Assembly: GCA_035556075.1 (NCBI GenBank)
Contig: DATMFQ010000047.1
Location: forward strand, 1-64,000
Origin: 73-13 sp035556075
Lineage (GTDB): Bacteria > Actinomycetota > Actinomycetes > Actinomycetales > Microbacteriaceae
Direction: 5' to 3'
DNA: 64,000 bases
The translations under genes and the position numbers were made by a program. This document shows, piece after piece, positions 16,446 to 25,185 of the stretch (position 1 is its first letter; every line of letters begins with the position of its first letter). Under the pieces are notes generated by a model. The model saw only the letters and a program-made list of their open reading frames with translations, searched no databases and was not told where the DNA came from.

Positions 16446-17231
16446 CTATCGGGCGAGGTCGAGGACCGGTGAGGCCGCGAGTAGCGTCTGGGTGTAGGGG
16501 TGGTCAGGAGCGGTGAAGATCTTGTCCTTGGGGCCGTGCTCGACGATCCGGCCGCTCTGCATCACGTAGACGTAGTCGGCGACCTTCTTGACGACCGGCA
16601 GGTCGTGGGTGATGAACACGTACCCAAGGCCGAGTCGGTCCTTGAGATCGGTCATGAGTCGGAGGACGCCGGCCTTGACCGAGGCATCGAGGGCCGAGAC
16701 CGCCTCGTCGGCGACGATGAGCTGCGGGCGCAGCACGATGGCGCGCGCGATGAGCACGCGCTGGCGTTGCCCGCCGGAGAGCTCGTTCGGGAATCGGTCG
16801 AGGAATGCGGCTGGCGGGTTGAGCCCGACCATTTCCAGAGCGTCGGCCACGGTGTCATCGACCGCGCGCCGACCGCGCGCGACACCGTGGAGGCGGACGA
16901 TCTCGCTGATGGTCTGCCGGATGGTCTTCCGCGGGTTGAGCGAGCCGGCCGGGTCCTGCAGCACGGCCTGCACGCTGCGGCGGTAGTGCTGCCGCTGTGC
17001 TGCGGTCATCGAGGCAAGCTCGACGCCGTCGAGCTGGATCGAGCCGCTCGTCGCGGGGATGAGCCCGAGCAGCATGCGCGCGAGTGTGCTCTTGCCACTG
17101 CCGGACTCGCCGACGATCGCGATGAACTCGCCGTCCCGGCCGACGAGCGTCGCCCCGTCGACGGCGACGACCGCGCTGCCGCCGCGCCGGGCTCGGAAGA
17201 CCTTGGACGCGTCACGCACTTCGAGCCGCAT
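16446..17231 (-). CDS. ABC transporter ATP-binding protein, OppF/DppF type
   Basis: 261 aa. Walker A GESGSGKST, Q-loop, signature LSGGQRQR, Walker B LIVADEA and the switch His in FITHDLP. The tail PYTQTLLAASPVLD is typical of the peptide/nickel subfamily, though shorter than E. coli OppF. Start overlaps the stop of the upstream ATPase by one base (TGATG), so expression is coupled. It energises the importer with the second ATPase and the two permeases. Confidence 0.9.
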   Translation of the reverse strand: MRLEVRDASKVFRARRGGSAVVAVDGATLVGRDGEFIAIVGESGSGKSTLARMLLGLIPATSGSIQLDGVELASMTAAQRQHYRRSVQAVLQDPAGSLNPRKTIRQTISEIVRLHGVARGRRAVDDTVADALEMVGLNPPAAFLDRFPNELSGGQRQRVLIARAIVLRPQLIVADEAVSALDASVKAGVLRLMTDLKDRLGLGYVFITHDLPVVKKVADYVYVMQSGRIVEHGPKDKIFTAPDHPYTQTLLAASPVLDLAR

Positions 17232-18160
17232 CAGTGTGCCTCCTCGTGCTCGGTCGACGCCGTGCCGACGGTGGCGAGGGCTTCGCCCTCGGTCCGCAGC
17301 CAGTCGCGGAACGCCGGCGGGATCGAATACAGTTCGACGTCCTCGTCGACGAGGCTGAGCACACTGCGCAGCAGGGCCTGGGTGTAGGGATGCTGCGGTC
17401 GGGCGAGCACCTCCTGGGTCGGCCCCGTTTCGACGATGCGCCCGCCGTACATGACATAGATGCGGTCGGTCATGTTGGCGACGACCGCGATGTCGTGGGA
17501 GATGAGGACGAGGGAGGTGCCGAGGTCGGCGACCGTTTCGTCGAGGGTCTTGAGCACGAGCTGCTGGACCGTCGCGTCGAGCGCGGTCGTCGGCTCGTCG
17601 GCGATGATGATCTCGGGCGTCTTCGCGATGGCGATGGCGATGAGGACACGCTGGCGCATGCCGCCGGAGAGCTCGTGGGGGAAGCGCTGGGCCACCTCCG
17701 CAGCGTTGCTGAGACCGGCGAGCGTGAGGAACCGCAGCACCTCGGCGTCGACGTGTGCGCCACGAGACTTACCCGCTGCGAGCGACTCACGGACCTGACG
17801 GCCGATACGCATCGTCGGGTTGAGGAAGGTCAGCGGGTCTTGGAAGATCATGCCGACCCGCCGCGAACGGATCTCGTGCCAGGCGCGCTGGTTCGCACCC
17901 ACGAGTTCCTCGCCGTGGAACCGGATCGAGCCGCGGACCTTGACGCGGGGATTCGTCGGCAGGAGTCCGGCGATCGCGCGGCCGGTGACCGACTTGCCGG
18001 AGCCTGACTCGCCGACGATCCCGACCCGCTCGCCGCGGCCCACCGTCAGGCTCACCGCGCGCACCGCATCGACGTGGCTGTCACGACCGGTTGGTAGCTG
18101 CACCGCGAGGTCGGTGACCTCCAGGAGCGGCGCGGGGTGCACCTGCGCAGGGCTCGTCAT
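17231..18160 (-). CDS. ABC transporter ATP-binding protein, OppD/DppD type
   Basis: 309 aa. Walker A GESGSGKSVT, signature LSGGMRQR, Walker B IIADEPTTALD, HDIAVVAN switch region and the C-terminal PQHPYTQALLRSV that begins the oligopeptide-transporter C-terminal extension. The extension is shorter than usual and lacks the four-cysteine cluster found in many OppD proteins. Starts 1 nt after the permease stop and overlaps the next ATPase gene. Part of a five-gene importer operon transcribed from 20071 towards 14753. Confidence 0.9.
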   Translation of the reverse strand: MTSPAQVHPAPLLEVTDLAVQLPTGRDSHVDAVRAVSLTVGRGERVGIVGESGSGKSVTGRAIAGLLPTNPRVKVRGSIRFHGEELVGANQRAWHEIRSRRVGMIFQDPLTFLNPTMRIGRQVRESLAAGKSRGAHVDAEVLRFLTLAGLSNAAEVAQRFPHELSGGMRQRVLIAIAIAKTPEIIIADEPTTALDATVQQLVLKTLDETVADLGTSLVLISHDIAVVANMTDRIYVMYGGRIVETGPTQEVLARPQHPYTQALLRSVLSLVDEDVELYSIPPAFRDWLRTEGEALATVGTASTEHEEAH

Positions 18161-18161
18161 C

Positions 18162-19094
18162 TCACTTCACCTTGCCGATCGAGGGGTTGAGGGCGTCGTT
18201 GAGGGAGTCGCCGAGCATGTTGATCGCGAGCACGACGATGAAGATGGCCAGGCCCGGGAAGAGTGCCAGCCACCAGCCGGTCGCCATATAGGACTGTGCC
18301 GAGTTGAGCAGCGCACCCCAGCTCGGGTTGTTCGAGTCCCCGATACCGAGGAAGGCGAGGGACGACTCGATGAGGATCGCGCGCCCGACGGTCATGGTCG
18401 TCGCGACGATGACCGGCGGCATCGCGTTGGGTAGCACGTCTGAGATGAGGATGCGGAGGCTCTTGAACCCGGCTGCCCGCTGTGACTCGACATAGCCGAG
18501 TTGGGCGATGCGCATCGCCTCGGCGCGCACGATACGAGCGACCGCCGGCCACATGGTGATCGAGAGGATCACGACGATGATCCAGACGTTGGCGCCGAGG
18601 AGCGCCGCGGCGACGAGTGCGAGGACGATGCCGGGCAGGACCTGGAAGAACTCAGCGAGCTTCACGAGTGCCGTGTCCCAGAAACCGCCGTAGAAGCCCG
18701 CGACACCGCCGATGATGAGTCCGAGCGTCATGCACAGGATCGCGACGCTGAACCCGACGAGGAGGGAGACCTGACCGCCTGCCAGGACGCGCGCGAGATA
18801 GTCGCGGCCAAGGTGGTCGGTGCCAAGCAGGAAGTCCGCGCTCGGCGGGAGGAACTGCGGGTGCGTCGTCGCCACAGGGTCGCCCGCGAAGAGCGGGCCG
18901 ACGAAGGAGGCGAGGACCATGACGGCGATGAGCCCGAGGTAGATGATCGTGCTCGGCTTGCGGAAGAACCCGCGCCACACCGACTCACGGCGTTTGCCGC
19001 CCGGTCGGGTCTTGACGTACCCGGTCGGTGGCGCCTCGGCCGCCCGGCTCGCGGTGGCGAGCGCTTCGGTGTCGAGCTTCGGCGTCGAGCTCAT
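18162..19094 (-). CDS. ABC transporter permease, OppC/DppC type
   Basis: 310 aa inner-membrane protein. A cytosolic N-terminal stretch ends in KRRESVWRGFFRKPS, then a first transmembrane helix and five more. The periplasmic loop carries FLLGTDHLGRDYLARVLAGG, diagnostic of the DppC subfamily, and the EAA loop reads EAMRIAQLGYVESQRAAG. Overlaps the upstream permease gene by 4 nt (ATGA). Together with the OppB-type permease it forms the channel. Confidence 0.92.
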   Translation of the reverse strand: MSSTPKLDTEALATASRAAEAPPTGYVKTRPGGKRRESVWRGFFRKPSTIIYLGLIAVMVLASFVGPLFAGDPVATTHPQFLPPSADFLLGTDHLGRDYLARVLAGGQVSLLVGFSVAILCMTLGLIIGGVAGFYGGFWDTALVKLAEFFQVLPGIVLALVAAALLGANVWIIVVILSITMWPAVARIVRAEAMRIAQLGYVESQRAAGFKSLRILISDVLPNAMPPVIVATTMTVGRAILIESSLAFLGIGDSNNPSWGALLNSAQSYMATGWWLALFPGLAIFIVVLAINMLGDSLNDALNPSIGKVK

Positions 19095-20071
19095 GCCGCA
19101 CTCCCTTGCTTGCTGCTGAATCTGGCGCGCAGCCGTGGGTCGACGAGGCCGTAGACGACGTCGGTGAGGATGTTGATGATGAGGATCGAGATGGTGATGA
19201 CGATCGTCACGCCGAGCACGACCTGATTGTTATTGCGCTGGATCGCATCGAGGAGCAGGAGTCCCATTCCGGGCCAGCCGAAGACGCGCTCCACGACGAC
19301 CGAGCCGGCGAGCGCGAAGCCGAGGCTGTAGCCGCTCACGGTCACCATCGGCAGCAGTGCATTCGGCATCGCGTGCCGCCAGAGCACCTGGTTGCGGCTC
19401 AGCCCCTTCGACCGAGCGGTATCGACGAAGTCCTGTCCAAGTGACTCGATCATCGAGGAGCGCATGATGCGCGCCTTATAAGCGAGCTCGCTCGTTGCCA
19501 TCGTCAGCATGGGAAGGATGAGGTACTCCGGGGAGATGCCCTCGCTGCCGTAGGGACCCTTGCCCTGCACCGGGAGCCAACCGAGGGTGATGGAGAACAA
19601 CATGATGAGCAGCAGGCCGAGCCAGAAGTTCGGGATCGAGAAGAGCGCGACCGCGAGGCCCGACATGCCGCCGTCGAGCCAGCGCGAGCGGGTGCTCGCG
19701 GCGATCGCGCCGATGAGGAGGCCGCCGAGCGTCGAGATGACAAATGCGGGCAGGGCAAGGGCGAGCGTGTTGCCGATGCGGCTCATGATGAGCTCGGACA
19801 CCGTCATGGACGAGCCGAATGAATACCCGAGGTTGCCCTGGAACACATTGGCGATATAGATGACGTACCGCTCCCAGATGGGGCGGTCGAGGCCGAATGC
19901 GGCCGTCACCTGCGCCCGGAACTCGTCGGAGACGGGGTTATCGCCGATGAGCGACTGCACCGGGTCGCCCGGTGCGATCTCCAGCAGCAGGAAGAGGACC
20001 GTCAGGACCGCGAGGAACAGCAGCAGCGAGGACAGCAGCAGCTTGCCGTAATGCAGCAGGACGGCCTTCAT
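19091..20071 (-). CDS. ABC transporter permease, OppB/DppB type
   Basis: 326 aa, six predicted membrane helices. It starts with a helix and APGDPVQSLIGD, shows GNLGYSFGSSMTVSELI before helix 2, and has the EAA loop DFVDTARSKGLSRNQVLWRHAMPNA typical of the DppB subfamily. First gene of the importer operon. The 229-nt gap before it, shared with the divergent amidohydrolase, holds a TTCC-N7-GGAA palindrome, so importer and amidohydrolase may be controlled together. Confidence 0.92.
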   Translation of the reverse strand: MKAVLLHYGKLLLSSLLLFLAVLTVLFLLLEIAPGDPVQSLIGDNPVSDEFRAQVTAAFGLDRPIWERYVIYIANVFQGNLGYSFGSSMTVSELIMSRIGNTLALALPAFVISTLGGLLIGAIAASTRSRWLDGGMSGLAVALFSIPNFWLGLLLIMLFSITLGWLPVQGKGPYGSEGISPEYLILPMLTMATSELAYKARIMRSSMIESLGQDFVDTARSKGLSRNQVLWRHAMPNALLPMVTVSGYSLGFALAGSVVVERVFGWPGMGLLLLDAIQRNNNQVVLGVTIVITISILIINILTDVVYGLVDPRLRARFSSKQGSAA

Positions 20072-20199
20072 TCAGCTATCTCCGTTGATCTCGAACTCGG
20101 ATGGGGTCGGCCCCGGGGCGTAGGCCTGTCGCCCCACGGCCGACAGGCTGGGGAGCATCGAAACCTAATCACGCGGCGCTGACAGTCGCTGAGCCGGGG

Positions 20200-20214
20200 T
20201 TCCGCCGGATGGAA
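20200..20214. promoter_or_regulatory. TTCC-N7-GGAA palindrome in the importer / amidohydrolase divergent gap
   Basis: TTCCG-CCGGA-TGGAA, about 130 nt before the permease start and 87 nt before the amidohydrolase start. Confidence 0.65.
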
Positions 20215-20300
20215 GTCCGATCCTGGGGTGCCATGACCGCGTGATGGGCTGATCCGATATCGTGCCCGCGCGCGGCGGCGCCGATGCCGTAGGAGGTTCC

Positions 20301-21278
20301 GTGACGATCATCGATGCCCATGCCCACGTGCTCCCCAAGGACTATCCCGTCCGGGACGGCTTTCCCCGCATGACGCCGATCGACGGCGACACCGCGCGAG
20401 AGATGTTCTTCGGTGCCTTCCATTACCTGGCGAAGGACGTCTGGTTCGAGGCGGAGCGGCGCATCGCCGCGATGGATGAATGCGGCGTCGACGAGGAAAT
20501 CATCTCGCCGATGCCGCCGCTGCTGAATTACACGCTCGACGTCGCGACCGGCACGGACCTCTTCCGGCACGTCAACGAGTCGATCGCCGGCTATGTGGCG
20601 GCCGGGCAGGGCAGAATCCACGGCCTTGGCATCGTGCCGCTGCAGGATCCCGAGGTGGCTGCGGCCGAGCTGACGCGGATCGCGGAGCTCGGGCTTCGCG
20701 GTGCGGAGATCGCCACCCATGTCAATGGCACGCCGATCGGCGAGCCCGAGTATCTCGTCGTCTTCCAGGAGGCCGAGCGCCTGGGACTCGGGCTCTTCGT
20801 GCACACGCTTCCGCGCGCCGATGAGGTCGGCGTGGCGGCGCAGTACCGTGGCTCGATCGGCGTCGGGATCGAGGGCACCCGCGGTGCCGCCTCGATCGCG
20901 CTGGGCGGCCATGCGCAGCACTGCGCACTCGACAAGCTCCTCTTCAGCCACGCGGCCGGGGGGCTGCCCTCGATCCTTGCGCGTGCCGACTACTTCTGGG
21001 GCAACGCACCGGAGGACCAGCGCACGGCGGAGCCGCCGAGCGCGATCGCGCGCCGCTTCTTCTACGACTCCATGGTCTTCGATCCCGCAGGCCTGCGGTT
21101 CATCATCGACTACCTTGGCGCAGACCGGATCATGCTCGGCACGGATTTCCCGGCGATGCCGCGGCTAACGCCCCTGGCTGCACTCCTCGACGGACTCGGG
21201 CTCGATGAGCACGATCGGGCGCTTATTGCCTCGGAGAATGCGCGCCGGTTCGTCGCGGAGTCCTCTGCTAGCCTCTGA
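20301..21278 (+). CDS. Amidohydrolase family protein, ACMSD-like (amidohydro-rel / COG2159 type)
   Basis: 325 aa metal-dependent TIM barrel. Metal ligands: IDAHAHVLP (His7/His9), LFVHTLP, LFSHAAGG and GTDFPAMP (Asp). This arrangement is typical of the aminocarboxymuconate-semialdehyde decarboxylase-like branch, whose members decarboxylate or hydrate ring-cleavage products or hydrolyse lactones. GTG at 20301 has AGGAGG 4 nt upstream. It lies next to the iclR gene on the same strand, as is usual for aromatic or heterocycle catabolic clusters. The exact reaction is unknown. Confidence 0.87.
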   Translation: MTIIDAHAHVLPKDYPVRDGFPRMTPIDGDTAREMFFGAFHYLAKDVWFEAERRIAAMDECGVDEEIISPMPPLLNYTLDVATGTDLFRHVNESIAGYVAAGQGRIHGLGIVPLQDPEVAAAELTRIAELGLRGAEIATHVNGTPIGEPEYLVVFQEAERLGLGLFVHTLPRADEVGVAAQYRGSIGVGIEGTRGAASIALGGHAQHCALDKLLFSHAAGGLPSILARADYFWGNAPEDQRTAEPPSAIARRFFYDSMVFDPAGLRFIIDYLGADRIMLGTDFPAMPRLTPLAALLDGLGLDEHDRALIASENARRFVAESSASL

Positions 21279-21325
21279 GCTCGCTGGCGAGTGCCGCACT
21301 TCCTTGACCGGATGGTGACTCCCCG

Positions 21326-22168
21326 ATGACCTCCTCCGCGCAGACGGATGCACCTGAGCCCGTTGCGGCGCGCCCACAAACAGCCGCGGGCCGCGTGCTC
21401 GCGTTGCTTGGTGCGTTCGAGGCCGGCGGCGGGTCGCTCACCCTCTCCGAGATCAGTCGGCAGGCGGGGCTGTCGCTCACGACGACCCACCGTCTCGTCC
21501 GAGAGGTCCTCGAGTGGGGTGGGCTCGAGGTCGACGGCGCGGGCCGCTACCGGCTCAGCACGAAGTTCCTCCGGTTGGCGTCGAACTCCACCCGGGGCTT
21601 GCAGCTGCGCGAGGCAGCCCTCCCACACCTGATGGACCTCCACCGGCAGATCGGCGGTTCCACCGTCCACCTGGCGGTGCAGGAGGGGCACCAGGTGATG
21701 TATCTGGAGGCGCTGCGGTCATACCCGAATTACACGGGCGAGAGCCGGATCGGCGGTGGACTGCCGATGCACGTCACTGCCGCGGGGCTTGTGTTATTGG
21801 CCCATGCGAGTGAGGACTTCATCACGGACTACCTCAGTCGACCGCTCAAGCGGTACACGCCGAAGACGATCGTTGACCCCGACGAGCTGCTTGACACCCT
21901 CGCCCAGGTGCGCGCCCAGCGGTTCTGCGTGCACCCCCAGTCGATTGCGCTCGATGCGGGCGGCATCGCGGCCCCGATCACCGGGGAGGACATGGCGGTC
22001 AAGGCGGCGGTGAACGCGGTGTGGTTCATCGAGCACCAGGACCCGCAACGGCTGACCTCGCTCGTCCGGGCGACGGCGAACCGCATCTCCCGGGCGCTCG
22101 CCGGGCCCCGCTCCCCGCTGGATCGTCGCACAATCGACTTCAACCGGCGGCAGGCCGGGCTCGGCTGA
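21326..22168 (+). CDS. IclR family transcriptional regulator
   Basis: 280 aa. The N-terminal winged HTH spans about residues 22-80 (GRVLALLGAFEAGGGSLTLSEISRQAGLSLTTTHRLVRE region), followed by the IclR effector domain with GGGLPMHVTAAGLVLLAHA and the SIALDAGGIAAPI stretch. IclR dimers bind short palindromes and respond to catabolic intermediates. It is the only IclR protein in the window and lies centrally among the TTCC-N7-GGAA sites, so it is the best candidate to bind them. It lies 47 nt after the amidohydrolase and likely shares its promoter, which would give autoregulation. Confidence 0.9.
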   Translation: MTSSAQTDAPEPVAARPQTAAGRVLALLGAFEAGGGSLTLSEISRQAGLSLTTTHRLVREVLEWGGLEVDGAGRYRLSTKFLRLASNSTRGLQLREAALPHLMDLHRQIGGSTVHLAVQEGHQVMYLEALRSYPNYTGESRIGGGLPMHVTAAGLVLLAHASEDFITDYLSRPLKRYTPKTIVDPDELLDTLAQVRAQRFCVHPQSIALDAGGIAAPITGEDMAVKAAVNAVWFIEHQDPQRLTSLVRATANRISRALAGPRSPLDRRTIDFNRRQAGLG

Positions 22169-22185
22169 GACTGGACCGCGCAGCC

Positions 22186-22758
22186 TCAATCCGTCCGGCT
22201 GTGCTCGCCGATCCGGTGCCAGGTGCGGTTCTCGTAGACGAGCCCGTCACCGGTCTCGGCGGCGTCGGACTCGTCGGTCGCCAGGTTTGACTGGATGGGC
22301 TGGGCGACGACGAGCGTCGCGGTGCCGGCCTCGAATCGGTTGACGATGCGGCAGCGTAGCCACCGAGTGCCGTGGAAGACGGGCTCCCCGGTCGTCAGGC
22401 TGTGCCACAGCGTCGTGTCGGCGAAGCGGTCGATCCCGCTCGTCGCACCCAGCCGTGCCAGTGGCAGGTCCGCGGCGCGCAACATGTGGACGACGACGGT
22501 CTCCGCGGCCTTGAGCGCCGGCGCGCTCGAGGAGATCTCGGACACCGAGAAGACGAGGAGCGCCGGCTCGGCACTCACGGACGCGACGGAGGTCGCGGTC
22601 ATCGCGACCGGGCCGTCCGGGCCGACCGCGGTGATGAGCCCGACCCCACCGGGGTGGTGGCGGAACGCCGCCTTGAACTCCTCGGGGGAGAAGGTCGGGA
22701 AGCGGACGGTCTCCCGGACGGGCTCCGGCGACTCGGCGGCGGTTACGGACTGGGTCAT
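22186..22758 (-). CDS. Flavin reductase-like domain protein (HpaC/NtaB type)
   Basis: 190 aa. FMN-binding split-barrel fold: FRHHPGGVGLITAVGPDGPVAMTATS, then SVSAEPALLVFSVS and the core GTRWLRCRIVNRFEAG. Such proteins use NAD(P)H to reduce free FMN for two-component monooxygenases, which fits the four LLM enzymes in the island. Its ATG overlaps the stop of the upstream FMN reductase (ATGA), so both reductases are co-translated. Convergent with iclR. Two different reductase families in one operon is a notable redundancy. Confidence 0.88.
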   Translation of the reverse strand: MTQSVTAAESPEPVRETVRFPTFSPEEFKAAFRHHPGGVGLITAVGPDGPVAMTATSVASVSAEPALLVFSVSEISSSAPALKAAETVVVHMLRAADLPLARLGATSGIDRFADTTLWHSLTTGEPVFHGTRWLRCRIVNRFEAGTATLVVAQPIQSNLATDESDAAETGDGLVYENRTWHRIGEHSRTD

Positions 22759-23279
22759 TGAGATCCTCCGGTCAGGTGGGGGCCGAGTGCCGGCCACTGG
22801 GTGTCGAGCCACTCGCTGAGCACGGGGCGCCGCTCGTCGACCTCGGCCGCCTGGAAGGCGAGGCCGGCGGTCGGCACGCTCGCGCCGAGCTCGACGAGCA
22901 GGGGTCGCAGGGTGAAGTCGACGGCGAGCGTGTGCGCGGGTGAGCCGATCGTCAGCACGGGCACCGCGGTGACGCCCGCGAGCCCGCGCGTGCCGTAGCG
23001 GTCGAGGAACGCCTTGAGCAGTCCCGTGTAGCTCGCCTTGTACGTCGGGCTCGCGACGATGACGAGATCCGCGGTGACGACCTCGGCGAGGAGCCGCTCG
23101 ATCGTCGGCTCGGGGAATGCGAAGAGCCGCTGGGCATGGTCGGCGAGGTCGATCGTCGGCAGCACCTCGGCGCCCGCGCGCTCGGCGATGGCGGCGGCGA
23201 GCTCCTCCGCGACGAGCCGCGTCCGGGACGCAGACTGCGGATTGCCGACGAGGGGGAGGATCGTGCGCATGTCCGGCAT
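22755..23279 (-). CDS. NAD(P)H-dependent FMN reductase (SsuE/MsuE type, flavodoxin fold)
   Basis: 174 aa. Flavodoxin-like: GNPQSASRTRLVAEEL binds FMN phosphate near the N-terminus and VIVASPTYKASYTGLLKAFLDRYG is the hallmark of the SsuE group that serves alkanesulfonate-type LLM monooxygenases. Two possible ATG starts (23279, 23270); neither has a strong Shine-Dalgarno, so the start is uncertain. First gene of a two-gene operon. A TTCC-N7-GGAA site lies 35 nt upstream in the gap shared with the divergent thioredoxin. Confidence 0.87.
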   Translation of the reverse strand: MPDMRTILPLVGNPQSASRTRLVAEELAAAIAERAGAEVLPTIDLADHAQRLFAFPEPTIERLLAEVVTADLVIVASPTYKASYTGLLKAFLDRYGTRGLAGVTAVPVLTIGSPAHTLAVDFTLRPLLVELGASVPTAGLAFQAAEVDERRPVLSEWLDTQWPALGPHLTGGSQ

Positions 23280-23313
23280 GACACCACGCGCGCCCACGCT
23301 GTCCTCGCTCTCT

Positions 23314-23328
23314 TTCCATCCTGTGGAA
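23314..23328. promoter_or_regulatory. TTCC-N7-GGAA palindrome in the FMN reductase / thioredoxin divergent gap
   Basis: TTCCA-TCCTG-TGGAA. A second copy with one mismatch lies at 23380-23394, nearer the thioredoxin. Confidence 0.65.
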
Positions 23329-23379
23329 GCACAACGGGGACGCCGGGGCGGGTGCCGCACGGCGCCCGTGCATCGCACA

Positions 23380-23394
23380 TTTCGTCCGACGGAA
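23380..23394. promoter_or_regulatory. Near-match to the TTCC-N7-GGAA palindrome before thioredoxin
   Basis: TTTCG-TCCGA-CGGAA, one mismatch from the consensus in the left arm, 74 nt before the thioredoxin start codon. With the exact site at 23314 it gives the divergent gap two sites. Confidence 0.35.
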
Positions 23395-23468
23395 TCCCGG
23401 CACGGTGTCGGCGGCCCGACCGCCGACAATCGATGGCGAGCATCCCCGCCGACCCGAGGAGACGTGAG

Positions 23469-23792
23469 TTGAGCACGATCGCTGTCACCGACGCGACCTT
23501 CCAGACCGAGGTCCTCGAGGCCGACCTGCCGACGGTCGTCGACTTCTGGGCCGCGTGGTGCGGTCCGTGCCGCGCGCTCTCGCCGATCCTGGAGTCGCTC
23601 GCCGAGGAGAACGCGGATCGCATTCGTGTCGTCACCGTCGACGTCGAGGCCAATCCGGAGACGGCCGCCCGCTACAGCGTCATCTCGCTGCCCGCGATCA
23701 AGGTCTTTGTCGGCGGCGAGGTCGTCAAGGCGATGACTGGCGCCAAGCCTCGGCCCGTGCTCGAGTCGGAGCTGGCTGACTTCATCGGCTGA
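23469..23792 (+). CDS. Thioredoxin
   Basis: 107 aa, standard thioredoxin length. Active site WAAWCGPCRAL (about residues 28-38), cis-Pro in SLPAIKVF and the GEVVKAMTGAKP loop. Reduces protein disulfides using thioredoxin reductase, which is not in the window. TTG start chosen with GAGGAG 7 nt upstream; no ATG fits. Its location in the island, divergent from the FMN reductase operon with two operator-like palindromes between them, suggests a dedicated role, for example reducing the CGSC protein, not general housekeeping. Confidence 0.9.
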   Translation: MSTIAVTDATFQTEVLEADLPTVVDFWAAWCGPCRALSPILESLAEENADRIRVVTVDVEANPETAARYSVISLPAIKVFVGGEVVKAMTGAKPRPVLESELADFIG

Positions 23793-23836
23793 GCAGCGCG
23801 AAGTAGCCGGTCACCGGACCACGCGCATTCCTTCTG

Positions 23837-24343
23837 TCACCCGGCGATGGGCGACTTCGGCCTGATCGCGCCCACGCGCACGAGCAGCAGGAAGACCTGG
23901 CAGCCCAGGCAGTAGCCGACGAATGCGTTGAGGAACGACGCGATGACGATCGCGGCACTCGCGACGATGAGCCCGTACGGGACCCCGACCACGTGGAGTA
24001 CGAGCCCGATCGTGCTGAGCGCGAAGCCGACGCCGAGCGCGAAGTGCGGTGGTCGGGGGTCCTCGGTGACAGCGGGCTTCGACAGTCGCGGCCGCACCCA
24101 GTGCCGGAAGACGAGGGCCCAGGGGTTCGCGCCGATGCCGAAGAACGTCCCGATCGTGAACGCGATCCAGACGACGAGCAAGAGGAGGAATTCGGGACTC
24201 GCGATGCGCAGCAGCAGCGTCGGCTCGAGCGGGAGCAGCAGCCCGAAGAACAGCGCCGCGAGGGCGAGCACGAAGGTGACGCCCGCGCCGAAGCGTGGGC
24301 CGCGCGAATCGATCGGGGTCGGGGTGGGCACTGGCTGGGTCAT
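23837..24343 (-). CDS. DUF4395 membrane protein
   Basis: 168 aa integral membrane protein with about four hydrophobic helices (FVLALAALFFGLLLP, FLLLLVVWIAFTIG, FALGVGFALSTIGLVL, LIVASAAIVIASFLNAF). The C-terminal helix carries the conserved pair in GYCLGCQVF. It is coupled to the thioredoxin-fold gene upstream by a TGATG overlap; an alternative ATG 12 nt earlier exists. The pairing of a membrane-anchored thioredoxin-like protein with DUF4395 is common in actinobacteria and suggests thiol transfer across or at the membrane; function unproven. Confidence 0.82.
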   Translation of the reverse strand: MTQPVPTPTPIDSRGPRFGAGVTFVLALAALFFGLLLPLEPTLLLRIASPEFLLLLVVWIAFTIGTFFGIGANPWALVFRHWVRPRLSKPAVTEDPRPPHFALGVGFALSTIGLVLHVVGVPYGLIVASAAIVIASFLNAFVGYCLGCQVFLLLVRVGAIRPKSPIAG

Positions 24344-24783
24344 CAGAGGTTCCATTCCGGCTGGGGGACGAGTTGGTCCAGCGCGTCGGCGAGCTCGGCC
24401 CGGCGGGGTGCCCCGCCGAATCTTGCGGTGAGGCGTCCCGCCGGGTCGAGGACGAAGACGGTCGGGGTCTGCAGGATCCGCAGTCGCTGCGCGAGCTGCG
24501 GGTTATGCGTGAGGTCGATCTCGTGGTGGCGCACGCCGCCGCGCTCCGCGGCGACCTGCTCGAGATAGCGCCGGGTCGCGGGGCAGATCGCGCAGAGCTC
24601 AGTCGAGAACTGCACGAGCGTGGCCCCCGGGGCGAGGTCATCGAGGCCCGGCAGCTCGCCGGGCGCGAAGCGCTCCCCGTCACCGCGGCGACGACGACCC
24701 GAGGTGACGCGCCACAGCGCGCCGAGGCCTGCGGCGACGGCGACGACAGCGCCCGTGATCCCCAGGGCGAGCATCGGCTCCAC
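24343..24783 (-). CDS. Membrane-anchored thioredoxin-family protein
   Basis: 146 aa. An N-terminal transmembrane helix (LALGITGAVVAVAAGLGAL) is followed by a basic cytosolic stretch and a thioredoxin fold with redox motif FSTELCAICPATRR (Cys-Ala-Ile-Cys) and cis-Pro in LQTPTVFVLDPAG. The basic segment after the helix suggests the redox domain faces the cytosol. Operon with the DUF4395 gene. Likely a core pair that flanks the island, though it adds a third thiol-redox element near the UGSC genes. Confidence 0.85.
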   Translation of the reverse strand: MEPMLALGITGAVVAVAAGLGALWRVTSGRRRRGDGERFAPGELPGLDDLAPGATLVQFSTELCAICPATRRYLEQVAAERGGVRHHEIDLTHNPQLAQRLRILQTPTVFVLDPAGRLTARFGGAPRRAELADALDQLVPQPEWNL

Positions 24784-24851
24784 ACCTGCACGTTAGCGGG
24801 CGGCCGGGCTCCGCGGTGGTTCGTGACGCCCCATGACCCGGGCGGCCGGGC

Positions 24852-25100
24852 TCAGTGGCCGCTCGGCTCCGGCAGGCGCACGCTGTCCAGCTCGAACGGC
24901 GTGTCGCCAAGCGCCGTGCGCACGATGGTTTCGAGCACCGGCGCCGGGACGAGGCAGTCCTCGCACGAGTCTGACCCCGGCGCGACCTCGACCGCGACGC
25001 GGTCCTCGCCGACGAGGTGCCAGTTGAGCATGTAGTCGTCGGAGGCGAGCATCTCGCGCAGGTCAGCGAGCGCTGCGTCGATCACGGCGGTGTCCGGCAT
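24852..25100 (-). CDS. Small conserved hypothetical protein with a CEDC motif
   Basis: 82 aa. Two N-terminal helices, a beta segment (LVGEDRVAVEVAPG), then SDSCEDCLVPAPVLETIV with two closely spaced cysteines and a C-terminal LDSVRLPE. No recognised family; the closing segment vaguely recalls NifU-C-like domains, but the CxxC context differs. AGGAGA precedes the ATG at 25100. Single-gene unit convergent with nothing, divergent from thyX, with a TTCC-N7-GGAA palindrome 86 nt upstream. Could bind metal or carry a disulfide. Confidence 0.65.
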   Translation of the reverse strand: MPDTAVIDAALADLREMLASDDYMLNWHLVGEDRVAVEVAPGSDSCEDCLVPAPVLETIVRTALGDTPFELDSVRLPEPSGH

Positions 25101-25185
25101 CGGGCTCTCCTCGGGTCGGGGCGGCGCGGGACCGCCGCCGGGTGCGATCATGCTCGCAGACCAGGCCCGCGGTCGCCGCCTCCCG

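Noticed and set aside
23390..23840. Weak inverted repeats after iclR and after thioredoxin as terminators
   Set aside because: Stems of only about 5 bp, within what random GC-rich sequence gives.
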